Shown here piece after piece: positions 25,958-35,006 of a stretch of 64,000 bases of DNA. The stretch lies in NCBI RefSeq assembly GCF_030296915.1, contig NZ_AP028031.1, positions 2,430,001-2,494,000 on the forward strand, given 5' to 3'. The position numbers and the translations under genes are program-made. The notes beneath the pieces are model-generated. The model ran no database searches and had not been told where the DNA came from. It saw only the letters and a program-made list of their open reading frames with translations. The stretch's first letter is position 1. Every line of letters starts with the position of its first letter. This DNA comes from Anaerostipes hadrus ATCC 29173 = JCM 17467 (lineage in GTDB: Bacteria; Bacillota; Clostridia; Lachnospirales; Lachnospiraceae).

Positions 25958-26866
25958 CTAGACTTTTAAATACTTGCGGATCGTGATAGAACTTCCAAGC
26001 AATCCAATCACGATTCCTACCAACAATGCTAACGGAAGTAAGTATAACATAATCTGCTGGATCGGTACAAATTTCATAAAGACTGTAACAACATGAAACT
26101 TATCATTCATCCAGTTGATAATCCCTTCATATCCTGCAAAAATAATCGCTGTTGGAATCAATGATCCCAAAATTCCTATGATCATTCCTTCTGCCTGAAA
26201 TGGTGCTTTAATAAATCCATTCGCCGCACCGATCAGCTTCATAATTGAAATTTCCTCTTCTCTGACTGCAACTCCAATAGACACTGTATTGCTCACGAGG
26301 AAAATAGAAACTGCCATTAAAATCAGAATGATCCCACCTGCAAGATACGTTCCCATTGTATTGATCTTCGTCATACCTTCCGCCGCTCCTTCAGAATAAC
26401 GGACTTTCCTAACACCATCAATGGTCTCTAAATGTGATACTACCTGTTTGTATGATTTTACTTCTTTTAATGTGATCTCATAGGAATCTGATTCTTTTAG
26501 CGGATTGTTCCCTTCGAATCCTTCAAGAAGCTCTTCATTTCCTTGAAATACATCCTTCTTATAGCTTTCCCATGCTTCTTCAGCAGATACATACCGCATC
26601 GTGGCAATATCTTCTTTTTTCTTTATTTCTTCCCCAATCTGATCTTTTCTTTCTGCAGAGATACCTGGTTCAAAAAAAACAGAAATTCCTACAGACTGTT
26701 CCATCTGCTGCATCGTTGACCTTACATTCAATGCTACAGATAAAAATGTTCCTAACAAAAAGACACAAGCAATGATCGTTCCCAGTGATGCTAATGAAAA
26801 CATCTTATTCCTGAAAATATTCCTTGTGCCCTCTTTGATTCCATACAAAAATCTTCTAAATATCAT
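25958..26866 (-). CDS. ftsX: FtsX, cell-division ABC transporter-like permease
   Basis: A 302-residue membrane protein with one N-terminal helix, a large extracytoplasmic loop (about 55-165) and three C-terminal helices in the FtsX/MacB fold (VREEEISIMKLIGAANGFI near residue 200). FtsX passes ATP-driven motion of FtsE to a peptidoglycan hydrolase outside the membrane. Its ATG overlaps the end of ftsE by 11 nt. Confidence 0.95.
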   Translation of the reverse strand: MIFRRFLYGIKEGTRNIFRNKMFSLASLGTIIACVFLLGTFLSVALNVRSTMQQMEQSVGISVFFEPGISAERKDQIGEEIKKKEDIATMRYVSAEEAWESYKKDVFQGNEELLEGFEGNNPLKESDSYEITLKEVKSYKQVVSHLETIDGVRKVRYSEGAAEGMTKINTMGTYLAGGIILILMAVSIFLVSNTVSIGVAVREEEISIMKLIGAANGFIKAPFQAEGMIIGILGSLIPTAIIFAGYEGIINWMNDKFHVVTVFMKFVPIQQIMLYLLPLALLVGIVIGLLGSSITIRKYLKV

Positions 26867-27539
26867 AGGACCCCCTTATCTCATCCTGTTCTATATGTCC
26901 ATCTTCGATCAAGATCACTCGTTTGCCCATCTCATTGACCAACTCTTTGTTGTGCGTAACAACTAAAACTGTTGTCCCACTCTTATTGATCTCTGAGAGA
27001 AGCTCCATGATCCCTTTGGCTGTCACAGGGTCCAGATTCCCAGTTGGCTCATCAGCCAGTAATAATACTGGGTGGTTTACCAAAGCTCTTGCGATGGCCA
27101 CTCTCTGCTGTTCTCCTCCTGACAATTCATTCGGAAAAGCATTCATGCGGTCTTTCAGCCCCACCATCTCAAGCATATTCTCAACCTGACGCTTAATATA
27201 TCGGTGTGGTACTTCCACAACTTGCTGTGCAAATGCTACATTCTCAAAGATCGTCCGGTCTTTCAGCAGACGGAAATCCTGAAATACCATTCCCATCTGC
27301 CTGCGGAACTTCGGCAGATTCCTCTGTGTCAGTTTCTTATAATCTTGACCGTTTACTATGATCTGTCCACTTGTCACATCAAGTTCTTTCTGTAAAAGCT
27401 TCATCAGGGTTGTCTTCCCTGATCCGCTCTTACCTACGATGAAAACAAATTCGCCTTTCGCAATGTCTAATGAGACATCCTCAAGTCCTATATTCCCTTT
27501 ATTATATTCTTTCGTTACATTTTTTAATGTGATCATCAT
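26856..27539 (-). CDS. ftsE: FtsE, cell-division ABC ATPase
   Basis: A 227-residue ABC ATPase: Walker A GKSGSGKTTLMKLLQ near residue 36, Q-loop MVFQDFRLL, signature ELSGGEQQRVAIARAL, Walker B LLLADEPTGNLD. FtsE partners FtsX in divisome-linked hydrolase activation. It begins 3 nt after the stop of the cdaR-like regulator, so that gene and ftsEX are one transcript. Confidence 0.95.
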   Translation of the reverse strand: MMITLKNVTKEYNKGNIGLEDVSLDIAKGEFVFIVGKSGSGKTTLMKLLQKELDVTSGQIIVNGQDYKKLTQRNLPKFRRQMGMVFQDFRLLKDRTIFENVAFAQQVVEVPHRYIKRQVENMLEMVGLKDRMNAFPNELSGGEQQRVAIARALVNHPVLLLADEPTGNLDPVTAKGIMELLSEINKSGTTVLVVTHNKELVNEMGKRVILIEDGHIEQDEIRGSYDI

Positions 27540-27542
27540 ATT

Positions 27543-28628
27543 CTAGTCCATTGTATCCATATGTTTCATATATTTTACTACCATCAGTGCAATTTTAAAT
27601 GCGATTGCATCTTCAAAATTCCTCAGATCCAGATTCGTATTCTTCTGAATCTTATCCAGACGGTATACGAGTGTATTTCTATGAATAAACAACTGTCTGG
27701 ATGTTTCTGACACATTCAGATTATTCTCAAAGAATTTATCAATCGTTGCCAGTGTTTCTTCATCAATGGAGTCTGGAGAATAATCTCCAAACACTTCACG
27801 GATAAACATCTTACATAATGGAAGTGGAAGTTGATAGATCAGTCGTCCAATTCCTAACTGATTGTATGCGATCACACTCGCATCCTCATAGAAGATCTTG
27901 CTGACTTCCAATGCGATCTGTGCCTCTTTATAAGATCTTGATACATCTTTGATCGTCTCTGCAACATTACCGATCGCAATCTTGGCATCTTTGATCCCAT
28001 ATTCATTCAGCCCTTCTTTAATCTCTTTTGCATGCTGAATAAACTGTGCCTGTCCTTCATCCCCATTCACTGGTGTTACATAAACGATACTCTTCTCGTC
28101 CACTGCCGTAATAAAATCTGAATCTGCTCCGCTTTCAACCTCTTTCGTAGCTTCTAACAGATTCTGATCCTTCTCGTATTCTGCCTGAATCAAAAATGCA
28201 ACTCTTCTCTGTTCCACTTCAATATGCAGCTTCTTTGAGCGGTTATAAATGTCAACCAATAATAAGTTATCTCTCAACAAATTCTTTACAAAGTTCTCTT
28301 TATCCAGTCTCTCCTTATATGCAGTCAAAAGATTCTGTATCTGCATCACTGCAAGCTTTCCGACCGTATATGCATTCTCGCTCATTCCAGTAGCCAGAAG
28401 TATATATTCCAGTCTCTGATCATCAAAAATCTTAAAATATTGAAAACCGTCGATCACCTGGCTCTCTGCCATAGAATCTGCAAATTCTTCCGCATGTTGT
28501 GCTAATGCATCGGTTATCTCCATTGTTGTTACAACTATACGTCCTGACAGATCTAAAATACACAGATCGATCCCGGTTACTTCCTTCATTCCATTAATTG
28601 TCTCTTGTAATATCTGATTTGAAATCAT
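27543..28628 (-). CDS. CdaR/PucR-type transcriptional regulator
   Basis: A 361-residue protein with an N-terminal sugar-diacid-recognition domain (ILQETINGMKEVTGIDLCIL, about 1-130), a GGDEF-like linker region and a C-terminal PucR helix-turn-helix (NLNVSETSRQLFIHRNTLVY near residue 310). CdaR-type proteins sense hydroxy acids such as glycerate or glucarate. Here it precedes ftsE by only 3 nt, an odd partner for a division operon but repeatedly seen in Lachnospiraceae to my memory. Its signal and targets cannot be read from the sequence. Confidence 0.8.
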   Translation of the reverse strand: MISNQILQETINGMKEVTGIDLCILDLSGRIVVTTMEITDALAQHAEEFADSMAESQVIDGFQYFKIFDDQRLEYILLATGMSENAYTVGKLAVMQIQNLLTAYKERLDKENFVKNLLRDNLLLVDIYNRSKKLHIEVEQRRVAFLIQAEYEKDQNLLEATKEVESGADSDFITAVDEKSIVYVTPVNGDEGQAQFIQHAKEIKEGLNEYGIKDAKIAIGNVAETIKDVSRSYKEAQIALEVSKIFYEDASVIAYNQLGIGRLIYQLPLPLCKMFIREVFGDYSPDSIDEETLATIDKFFENNLNVSETSRQLFIHRNTLVYRLDKIQKNTNLDLRNFEDAIAFKIALMVVKYMKHMDTMD

Positions 28629-28817
28629 CCTTTATCAACCTTTCATATTTGCCGTTCAACCTTTTCTTTTACTATACAGCATTTTAAACAAAAAAAAAAG
28701 AAAAATTTAGTGATTTTTTTATATCATTGTCTATTTTATACAAATATCTAGCAGAAAATCTTTATTTCATTGACCATAAATATCTCTTTTTAGCCGTAAC
28801 CCCTTCATATAACAAAG

Positions 28818-28849
28818 AAAAACATCTCAATCGTTCCTGAGATGTTTTT
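28818..28849. terminator. Terminator after the LCP-like gene
   Basis: A 12-bp perfect stem, AAAAACATCTCA (28818-28829) with TGAGATGTTTTT (28838-28849). It lies 35 bp after the LCP-like stop on the minus strand and could also work on the plus strand. Confidence 0.8.
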
Positions 28850-28883
28850 CGTGATATTTTATGATAATATTTATGAATGTATT

Positions 28884-30146
28884 TTAAATCTCGTCTTCTG
28901 ATCCAACAATTATACAAATTCTTGCACCGCTGTCAACACTTCCAACTTCATATTCTGGATTCTTAAAATAACTTTTCAGATCCTGTCCTAAATCTTTACT
29001 TTCTACTATGATCTTTGTATGTGTTAAAACACCCTGTCTGTTTGTTCTTACAGATCCTACACTGTATCCGTCACTTGACAGTTTATCTTTCCATCTTCCT
29101 GCAAGTCCTGAGATTCTTGTTGAATTCTGAATCTCGATCGTTATATTCTTTGAAGAAGATGCTGAACTATCAGATTTGGTTGTTGTTGACTTTGCTTCTG
29201 TTGTGCTCAATGCCGAACTTAAGTCTCCTTCTTCTGATAACATCTCATCAAAGACTCTCTTGGCTTCTTCTGTATCTAATTCATACTTTCCATTGGATTC
29301 TGTTCCATCTAACACTTTGAAATTTAAGTTCTTATCCTTAATTCCATGCATTCTCTCAAGACTTGTCGCTGCTTCTTCATAAGAAGCATCTGTCTTCACC
29401 GCATCAAAATAATTCTGTGCATATTCACGATATTCGGATAATGTCTTATCATTCAATGCAGATGCAACTGCCACGCAGATCTCTCCTGTAATTTCTGCCT
29501 GCTTGCTCTTATCTGTAAAAATATCACTCTCACTTAATAATGAATAGATTGCTGTTCCATTCAGGCTGTTCTCCCCAGCACTTAATGTTACATATTTATC
29601 TGTAGAATCTGTATAAGCCATTGCTTCATCAAATTCTATTTTGACATCTCCTGCCTGATTCATCAGTTTCACAAACTTCTTATGTGATATCAGTTCATAG
29701 GAATTAATAGAAATTCCCAGTGTCTTCTCAACCTGCTGTCTTAACAACTTTCCATTCTTTCTTGTTGCTTTGATCACATCTGCAACCGTCGCTTTGCTAA
29801 CGCTAGTTCCCAGTGTCTGTTCGACTGCCTGTTTTCCCTTCTTCGTCAATGTAAGATTCATATCTTGTCTAAGTGGTACAAAAATCATCTCCTGATTCTT
29901 GTTATGATATATTCGAATCACAATGGAATTTCCTGTCTGGATCATTCCAACGTCTACTCTTTCTTTGCTTTCTTCTTTTAACTGCTTTGCGATTTCTGCT
30001 TTCTTGTCTTTCTTTAATTTATCTGAAAAATATGTCTTAAATCCAAAAAAGCTTGCAACTCCACCGATGGCTGTCACCAGTATCACTGCAAGAATCCTGG
30101 CAAATATGGCTTTGACACCTAATTTATTTTTCTTCTTCTCTGCCAT
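28884..30146 (-). CDS. Degenerate LytR-CpsA-Psr-like membrane protein with LytR C-terminal domain
   Basis: A 420-residue protein with one membrane helix (about 15-37). Residues about 70-230 follow the LCP pattern (IFVPLRQD where LCP proteins have S-I-P-R-D; GISINSYELISHKKFVKLMN, then LSAGENSLNGTAIYSLL). The arginines that bind the pyrophosphate after LNGxxALxYxR are missing (YSLLSESD). Residues about 335-420 form a LytR_C domain (ITIEIQNSTRISGLAGRW). Full LCP enzymes ligate wall polymers to peptidoglycan; this one probably binds rather than transfers. It is a single gene with its own terminator. Confidence 0.65.
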   Translation of the reverse strand: MAEKKKNKLGVKAIFARILAVILVTAIGGVASFFGFKTYFSDKLKKDKKAEIAKQLKEESKERVDVGMIQTGNSIVIRIYHNKNQEMIFVPLRQDMNLTLTKKGKQAVEQTLGTSVSKATVADVIKATRKNGKLLRQQVEKTLGISINSYELISHKKFVKLMNQAGDVKIEFDEAMAYTDSTDKYVTLSAGENSLNGTAIYSLLSESDIFTDKSKQAEITGEICVAVASALNDKTLSEYREYAQNYFDAVKTDASYEEAATSLERMHGIKDKNLNFKVLDGTESNGKYELDTEEAKRVFDEMLSEEGDLSSALSTTEAKSTTTKSDSSASSSKNITIEIQNSTRISGLAGRWKDKLSSDGYSVGSVRTNRQGVLTHTKIIVESKDLGQDLKSYFKNPEYEVGSVDSGARICIIVGSEDEI

Positions 30147-30334
30147 GTTCCTGCTCCTTCCGTTTCTAAACTTTGTTTAGTATAACAAATTATTCGATTT
30201 ATTTCAACAATCCTCTATGTTATAATTCTGTATAATCGCCTTAATATTTTCTTAATCTGCAACATTTCTCATCGTTGATCAGATCGATCATATCAAGTGC
30301 TAAGAAATTTTATAAGATTTACGAGGTATTTTCT

Positions 30335-31060
30335 ATGAAAACAGTACTCATAACTGGCAGTTCCAGAGGAATCGGACGTGAAACTGCCATATATTTTGCA
30401 CAACAAGGATGGAACGTGATCATCCATGGCTTCCGCCATCCTGAAAAACTAGAATCCCTAAAAAATGAAATTCTTGAAGAGAACGTGTCTTGCTTATCTT
30501 TTTGTGGAGATATCAGTGATCCTTCTTTTGTAGACGAAATGATCAAACAGTCCCTCCTTACTTTTTCTAAGATCGACTGTCTTGTAAATAATGCCGGAAT
30601 CTCTCTGGTGGGATTATTTACAGATGCAACGGTAGATGATTGGAATCTGATGATCAACACAAATTTAACTTCTGTTTTTACAACCTGTAAAAATATCGTT
30701 CCCCATATGCTTCATCACCATGAGGGAAAGATCATCAATATTTCTTCCATCTGGGGAGATGCCGGCGCTTCCTGTGAGGTTTTATATTCTACAACAAAAG
30801 GTGGTATCAATGCTTTTACAAAGGCTCTGGCAAAAGAGGTTGCTGCAAGCAATATTCAGGTAAATGCGATCGCTTTTGGGATGATCGATACGGAGATGAA
30901 TGCGGAGTTTGATGAAGAAGATCTTGCCTTGATCAAAGAAGAAATCCCTGCGGACTATATTGCCAGTCCAAAAGAAGCGGCACAGATGGTTTATCATGTG
31001 GCAACGTCCCCTGCTTATATGACAGGACAGGTTATTACATTCTCTGGGGGATGGTATTAA
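30335..31060 (+). CDS. Short-chain dehydrogenase/reductase (FabG-like)
   Basis: About 241 residues from the ATG at 30335, picked because GAGG lies 9 nt upstream and the Rossmann strand MKTVLITGSSRGIGRE begins there; an upstream ATG at 30275 would add 20 non-conserved residues. NADP-type glycine motif TGSSRGIG, NNAG at about residue 88, catalytic Ser in NISSIWG, Tyr/Lys in YSTTKGG (the Y-x-x-x-K motif), and a C-terminal TGQVITFSGGW. It could be a 3-oxoacyl-ACP reductase, but it stands alone with no fatty-acid genes, so the substrate is open. Confidence 0.88.
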   Translation: MKTVLITGSSRGIGRETAIYFAQQGWNVIIHGFRHPEKLESLKNEILEENVSCLSFCGDISDPSFVDEMIKQSLLTFSKIDCLVNNAGISLVGLFTDATVDDWNLMINTNLTSVFTTCKNIVPHMLHHHEGKIINISSIWGDAGASCEVLYSTTKGGINAFTKALAKEVAASNIQVNAIAFGMIDTEMNAEFDEEDLALIKEEIPADYIASPKEAAQMVYHVATSPAYMTGQVITFSGGWY

Positions 31061-31090
31061 ATTCTAATTTGTATAACGGAAATGTATCGA

Positions 31091-31289
31091 GTATTCATAA
31101 AAACATAAAAAAGATAGAGGTACGAAAAACGAATTCCATTGACGGATTTTTTGCAAAACGCTGATCCGCCAACACTCCTGCACAACTCACTGCGTTCAAA
31201 CAGTGCCCGTGTTGGCTGCGATTTTGCAAAAAATCCTATGGAATCCTATCATTTCGTACCTCTATCTTTTTTTATGTTTTTATGAATAC
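31091..31289. repeat. Long hairpin repeat A (199 nt) after the SDR gene
   Basis: The first 39 bases (GTATTCATAAAAACATAA and on to GTACGAAA) are complementary to the last 40 with a single bulge. Further in, ATTCCAT and a 15-bp stretch GGATTTTTTGCAAAA pair again, and AACAC/GTGTT plus CACTG/CAGTG close the top. The inner part CGCTGATCCGC against GGCTGCGA is shared with hairpins C, D and F. It starts 31 bp after the SDR stop. There is no protein frame of note. Confidence 0.8.
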
Positions 31290-31330
31290 CTGAAGACATT
31301 CTCGTATAAAATTAAGAATTTTCAAACGGA

Positions 31331-31493
31331 AGGGTGTGTATGTTAAATGTTATTGGTTTTCAATTTATGTAGTGGCAGACAGATGTTTATTATATTCTAA
31401 AACAGCTCGCTAAATCGGTGTTGTTTAAGCCCTTTTATCTTCAGTTAGCGAATGCAAAACTTATCAACCAGTATCGTTTAACATACACACCCT
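31331..31493. repeat. Type-2 hairpin repeat B (163 nt), part of the composite element
   Basis: Ends are inverted: AGGGTGTGTATGTTAAA at the left and the complement TTTAACATACACACCCT at the right, with TGGTT/AACCA further in. Read in reverse, it matches the segment at 34810-34976 over most of its length, including ACACCGATTT and TATAATAAACA. It is joined to hairpin C by a short linker that is also present at the second locus. Confidence 0.75.
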
Positions 31494-31507
31494 GTAGTGA
31501 TTTGAAT

Positions 31508-31792
31508 AGCGTTCCGTTGTATGAGATAGAAATAAGATAAGAACAAATATTTATAATATATCGGTGGCAACGATTAGCAGATTTTAAGAGCGTTTTTTAC
31601 AAATCGCTGATCCGCGCCTGTTCCTTTGATAACTTCCTCGCTGCGAGCCAAAATGCCCGCAGCTACGGTCAAACAATCAACCACAGGGCGCTGCGAATTT
31701 GTAAAAAACGCACTTAAAATCTGCTAATCGTTGCCACCGATATATTATAAATATTTGTTCTTATCTTATTTCTATCTCATACATGAAACACT
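31508..31792. repeat. Type-1 long hairpin repeat C (285 nt), part of the composite element
   Basis: Positions 31519-31587 are perfectly complementary to 31714-31782, and pairing resumes over CGTTTTTTACAAAT after one A/T mismatch. Weaker pairing extends outwards to 31508 and 31792. The central 110 nt (CGCTGATCCGCGCCTGTTCC, then CTGCGAGCCAAAATGCCCGC) is almost identical to that of hairpin D. It ends 8 bp before the tex stop, in the 3' region of both converging genes. Confidence 0.85.
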
Positions 31793-31800
31793 ATTACAAA

Positions 31801-33942
31801 TCACAATTTCATGCTTAACTGTATCCGTTTTTTATCTATATCCACACTGACAACTACAACGTCCACAACATCTCCAACACTAACTACTTCTAATGGATGT
31901 TTGATAAATCGATCTGCCATCTGTGAAATGTGTACTAGTCCATCCTGATGTACTCCAATATCTACAAATGCTCCAAAATCGATGACATTACGAACTGTTC
32001 CTTTTAATTTCATTCCTGGTTTCAGATCTTTCATTTCTAATACATCTGTTCTTAAGATTGGTTTTGGAAGATCTTCTCGTGGATCTCGTCCTGGCTTTTC
32101 CAGTTCTTTTACGATATCTTTCAACGTGATCTCTCCGATTCCAAGTTCTTCGGATAATTTCTTGTAATCTGTAATCTTACTGCTGATTCCTTTGAATCCT
32201 TCTTTGGATAGTTCTTTTGTTGAATATCCTAGGTTCTTTAGTAACATTCCTGTTTCTTTGTATGTCTCTGGATGTACTCCTGTTGCATCGAGTGGCTCAT
32301 CACCTCCAGATACTCTTAGGAATCCTGCGCATTGTTCAAAGGCTTTGGGTCCTAGTTTAGCTACTTTTAATAGCTGTTTTCTGTTCCTGAACGTTCCATT
32401 TTCTTCACGGTAGGCTACGATATTTTTTGCTACAGTCTTGGACACACCGGATACATATTCTAAAAGAGATGCTGAAGCTGTATTTAGGTCAACTCCGACT
32501 TTATTTACTGTTGCTTCAACGACTCCACCTAAAGCTTCGGTAAGCTGTTTTTGGTTCATATCGTGCTGATACTGTCCGACTCCAATGGCTTTTGGTTCAA
32601 TCTTTACTAATTCTGCCAGTGGATCTTGTACTCGTCTTGCGATGGATGTCGCACTTCTTTGTCCTACATCGAAATTTGGAAATTCCTCGGTCGCAAGTTT
32701 ACTTGCTGAGTATACAGACGCCCCTGCTTCATTTGTAATCACATACTGTACTGGTTCTTTGATCTCTTTTAACATATCAACAACGATCTGTTCAGATTCT
32801 CTGGATGCTGTTCCATTTCCAATTGAGATCAGTGTGATTCCATATTTCTTGATGAGTGCCTTGACAACTTTTTTGGCCTCTTCCACTTTATTCTGTGGTG
32901 CTGTCGGATAAATGACGACTGTATCTAATACTTTTCCTGTTGCATCAACCACTGCTAATTTGCATCCAGTACGAAATGCAGGGTCCCATCCAAGGACGAC
33001 CTGTCCTGCGATCGGTGGCTGCATAAGAAGTTGTGCTAAGTTCTTTCCAAAGACTTTGATCGCTTCTGTACTTGCATTTTCAGTCAGTTCATTTCTGATA
33101 TCACGTTCGATCGATGGTGCGATCAAACGTTTATAGCTGTCTTCAATCGCTGCAAATAAGGCTTTTGTTGTATTGGGATTCTTCCTTGTTATGATCTTCC
33201 TTGCAAGATATGATGCGATCTTTTGCATGTCTGGCTCAATCTTTACCTGAAGAATTCCCTCTTTTTCTCCGCGATTGATCGCAAGAATACGGTATCCTGC
33301 AATCTTTTCAATCGGTTCTTCAAAATCATAATACATCTCAAATACAGAAGATTCTTCTGGTTTCTTCGCTGAGGATGTGATTTTTCCGTGATTCCATGTT
33401 GCCTTACGGATCCATGTACGGTATTCCGCATCATCTGCAATGCGCTCTGCGATAATATCATTTGCACCTTTTAATGCATCTTCTACTGTCTTTACATCTT
33501 TTTCTTCATTGATAAATGCTTCGGCTTCTTTCTCTAATGTCTCTTTTGTCATTTGTAAAAGAATCAGATTAGCTAACGGCTCTAACCCCTTTTCCTTTGC
33601 GATCATAGCTCTGGTACGTTTTTTCTGCTTATATGGACGGTACAAATCTTCCACTGCTACCAGTGTCTTCGCTTCTTCAATCTGCTTTGCCAGTTCCTTT
33701 GTAAGTTTACCTTGTTCTTCGATATTTTTCTTGATCGCTTCTTTGCGCTCTTCTAAATTTCTTAAATATAATAATCTCTCATGGAAATTACGAAGTGTCT
33801 CGTCATCTAATGATCCTGTCATTTCTTTTCGGTATCTGGCAATGAAGGGAATCGTGTTACCTTCATCGATCAGTTTGATCGTTGTCTCTACCTGTCCTCG
33901 TCTGATTCCTAGTTCTTCTTGTAAAATCTTAATAATATCCAT
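31801..33942 (-). CDS. tex: Tex, S1-domain RNA-binding protein
   Basis: A 713-residue protein with the Tex layout: N-terminal helix-rich domain (GNTIPFIARYRKEMTGSLDD near residue 30), YqgF/RuvC-like domain (DPAFRTGCKLAVVD near residue 320), helix-hairpin-helix repeats (ASLLEYVSGVSKTVAKNIVA near residue 495) and a C-terminal S1 domain (GTVRNVIDFGAFVDIGVHQDG near residue 640). Tex proteins bind nucleic acid and help transcription and stress survival. It follows the dCMP deaminase gene by 9 bp. Confidence 0.95.
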   Translation of the reverse strand: MDIIKILQEELGIRRGQVETTIKLIDEGNTIPFIARYRKEMTGSLDDETLRNFHERLLYLRNLEERKEAIKKNIEEQGKLTKELAKQIEEAKTLVAVEDLYRPYKQKKRTRAMIAKEKGLEPLANLILLQMTKETLEKEAEAFINEEKDVKTVEDALKGANDIIAERIADDAEYRTWIRKATWNHGKITSSAKKPEESSVFEMYYDFEEPIEKIAGYRILAINRGEKEGILQVKIEPDMQKIASYLARKIITRKNPNTTKALFAAIEDSYKRLIAPSIERDIRNELTENASTEAIKVFGKNLAQLLMQPPIAGQVVLGWDPAFRTGCKLAVVDATGKVLDTVVIYPTAPQNKVEEAKKVVKALIKKYGITLISIGNGTASRESEQIVVDMLKEIKEPVQYVITNEAGASVYSASKLATEEFPNFDVGQRSATSIARRVQDPLAELVKIEPKAIGVGQYQHDMNQKQLTEALGGVVEATVNKVGVDLNTASASLLEYVSGVSKTVAKNIVAYREENGTFRNRKQLLKVAKLGPKAFEQCAGFLRVSGGDEPLDATGVHPETYKETGMLLKNLGYSTKELSKEGFKGISSKITDYKKLSEELGIGEITLKDIVKELEKPGRDPREDLPKPILRTDVLEMKDLKPGMKLKGTVRNVIDFGAFVDIGVHQDGLVHISQMADRFIKHPLEVVSVGDVVDVVVVSVDIDKKRIQLSMKL

Positions 33943-33951
33943 ATCTTCACC

Positions 33952-34431
33952 TTATAAATCTACTTCGATTGTCTGTCCTTTTGGTACGAACTGGCGATAT
34001 TTAACTCCTGCCATATCAAACATCTTCTTTGATGCCTTTGTCGTATCACTGCCTGCATATTTATCCTGCATATAGATAACTTCTTTCATACCGCTTTGAA
34101 TGATAGCTTTTGCACATTCATTGCACGGAAATAATGTTACATAAACACGCGCTCCGTCAAGTGAGCCTCCACCATAGTTCAAAATGGCATTTAATTCTGC
34201 GTGACATACATAAAAATATTTGGTATGAAGAGGATCTCCTTCTCTCTCCCAAGGCATATCATCATCGTTGCATCCTATTGGCATTCCGTTATAACCAACT
34301 GACAAAATCTTATTATGATCATTTACAAGGCAAGCCCCTACCTGTGTATGATCATCTTTACTTCTCTGGGCAGATAGAATGGCAATCCCCATAAAATACT
34401 GATCCCAGGAGATATAATCTTTACGTTTCAT
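33952..34431 (-). CDS. comEB: ComEB-type dCMP deaminase
   Basis: A 159-residue cytidine/deoxycytidylate deaminase. Zinc and catalytic motifs are CHAELNAIL (H-A-E) and PCNECAKAI (P-C-x-x-C). GVGxPVGCNDDDMPW-like sequence (here GMPIGCNDDDMPW) matches ComEB/dCMP deaminase. It converts dCMP to dUMP for thymidylate synthesis. No late-competence genes flank it; it is co-directional with tex. A long hairpin repeat lies about 80 bp upstream of its start. Confidence 0.9.
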   Translation of the reverse strand: MKRKDYISWDQYFMGIAILSAQRSKDDHTQVGACLVNDHNKILSVGYNGMPIGCNDDDMPWEREGDPLHTKYFYVCHAELNAILNYGGGSLDGARVYVTLFPCNECAKAIIQSGMKEVIYMQDKYAGSDTTKASKKMFDMAGVKYRQFVPKGQTIEVDL

Positions 34432-34509
34432 TGTACATATTCCTTTCTGAATCTTTGTAGATATATTTTGTCATGTTTCTACGATATCGTCAACTTTTGA
34501 TTTGTAGGT

Positions 34510-34794
34510 AGTGTTGCATGTATGAGTCAGAAAGAAGATAAGAAGAAATATTTATAAGAAAAAAGGGATGACACTCCGCATTTTTGAAAGCTTTTTTTAC
34601 AAATCGCTGATTCGCGCCTGTTCCTTCGATAACTCACTTGCTGCGAGCCAAAATGCCCGCAGCTACGTTCAGACAATCGACCACAGGGCGCTGCGAATTT
34701 GTAAAAAATGCATTCAAAAAGTGCTCATGTTGTCACCCTTTTTTCTTATAAATATTTCTTCTTATCTTCTTTCTGACTCATACAACGAAACACT
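34510..34794. repeat. Type-1 long hairpin repeat D (285 nt), part of the composite element
   Basis: Positions 34520-34567 are perfectly complementary to the matching stretch ending at 34783; after a looser region, TTTTTTACAAAT pairs again. Flanks AGTGTTGCATGTATGAG and CTCATACAACGAAACACT extend the stem. Same total length and nearly the same core as hairpin C, but different arm sequence. A copy of its left flank and arm also occurs at 50318. Confidence 0.85.
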
Positions 34795-34809
34795 ATTCAA
34801 ACCACTACA

Positions 34810-34976
34810 CAGTGTGTATGTTAAACGGTATTGGTTGATGATTTTTGTATTCATTGACGGAAGATGAAAAAAACTTACGAACACCGATTTGTTGGGATGT
34901 TTAAGAGTATAATAAACACTTATCTTCTGTCTTGAAAAAACTAATTTACATCCAAGATCATTCTCCATACACATTC
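34810..34976. repeat. Type-2 hairpin repeat (167 nt), part of the composite element
   Basis: Begins ACAGTGTGTATGTTAAACGG and is joined to hairpin D by the linker ATTCAAACCACTAC. It matches the reverse complement of repeat B (31331-31493) at roughly two thirds of positions by eye. Its own ends pair only weakly (GTGTGTATG with CATACACAT), so this copy is more decayed than B. Confidence 0.65.
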
Positions 34977-35006
34977 GGTAGTGGTTTCGATTACGTAAAT
35001 TATTTA

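Noticed and set aside
33440..34075. 211-residue plus-strand reading frame opposite tex and comEB
   Set aside because: It is the antisense shadow of two well-supported genes, rich in Ser/Phe/Ile, and has no ribosome site.
34568..34974. Two small frames (99 and 70 residues) in the hairpin region
   Set aside because: They lie entirely inside palindromic repeats, have no ribosome site and read low-complexity peptides.
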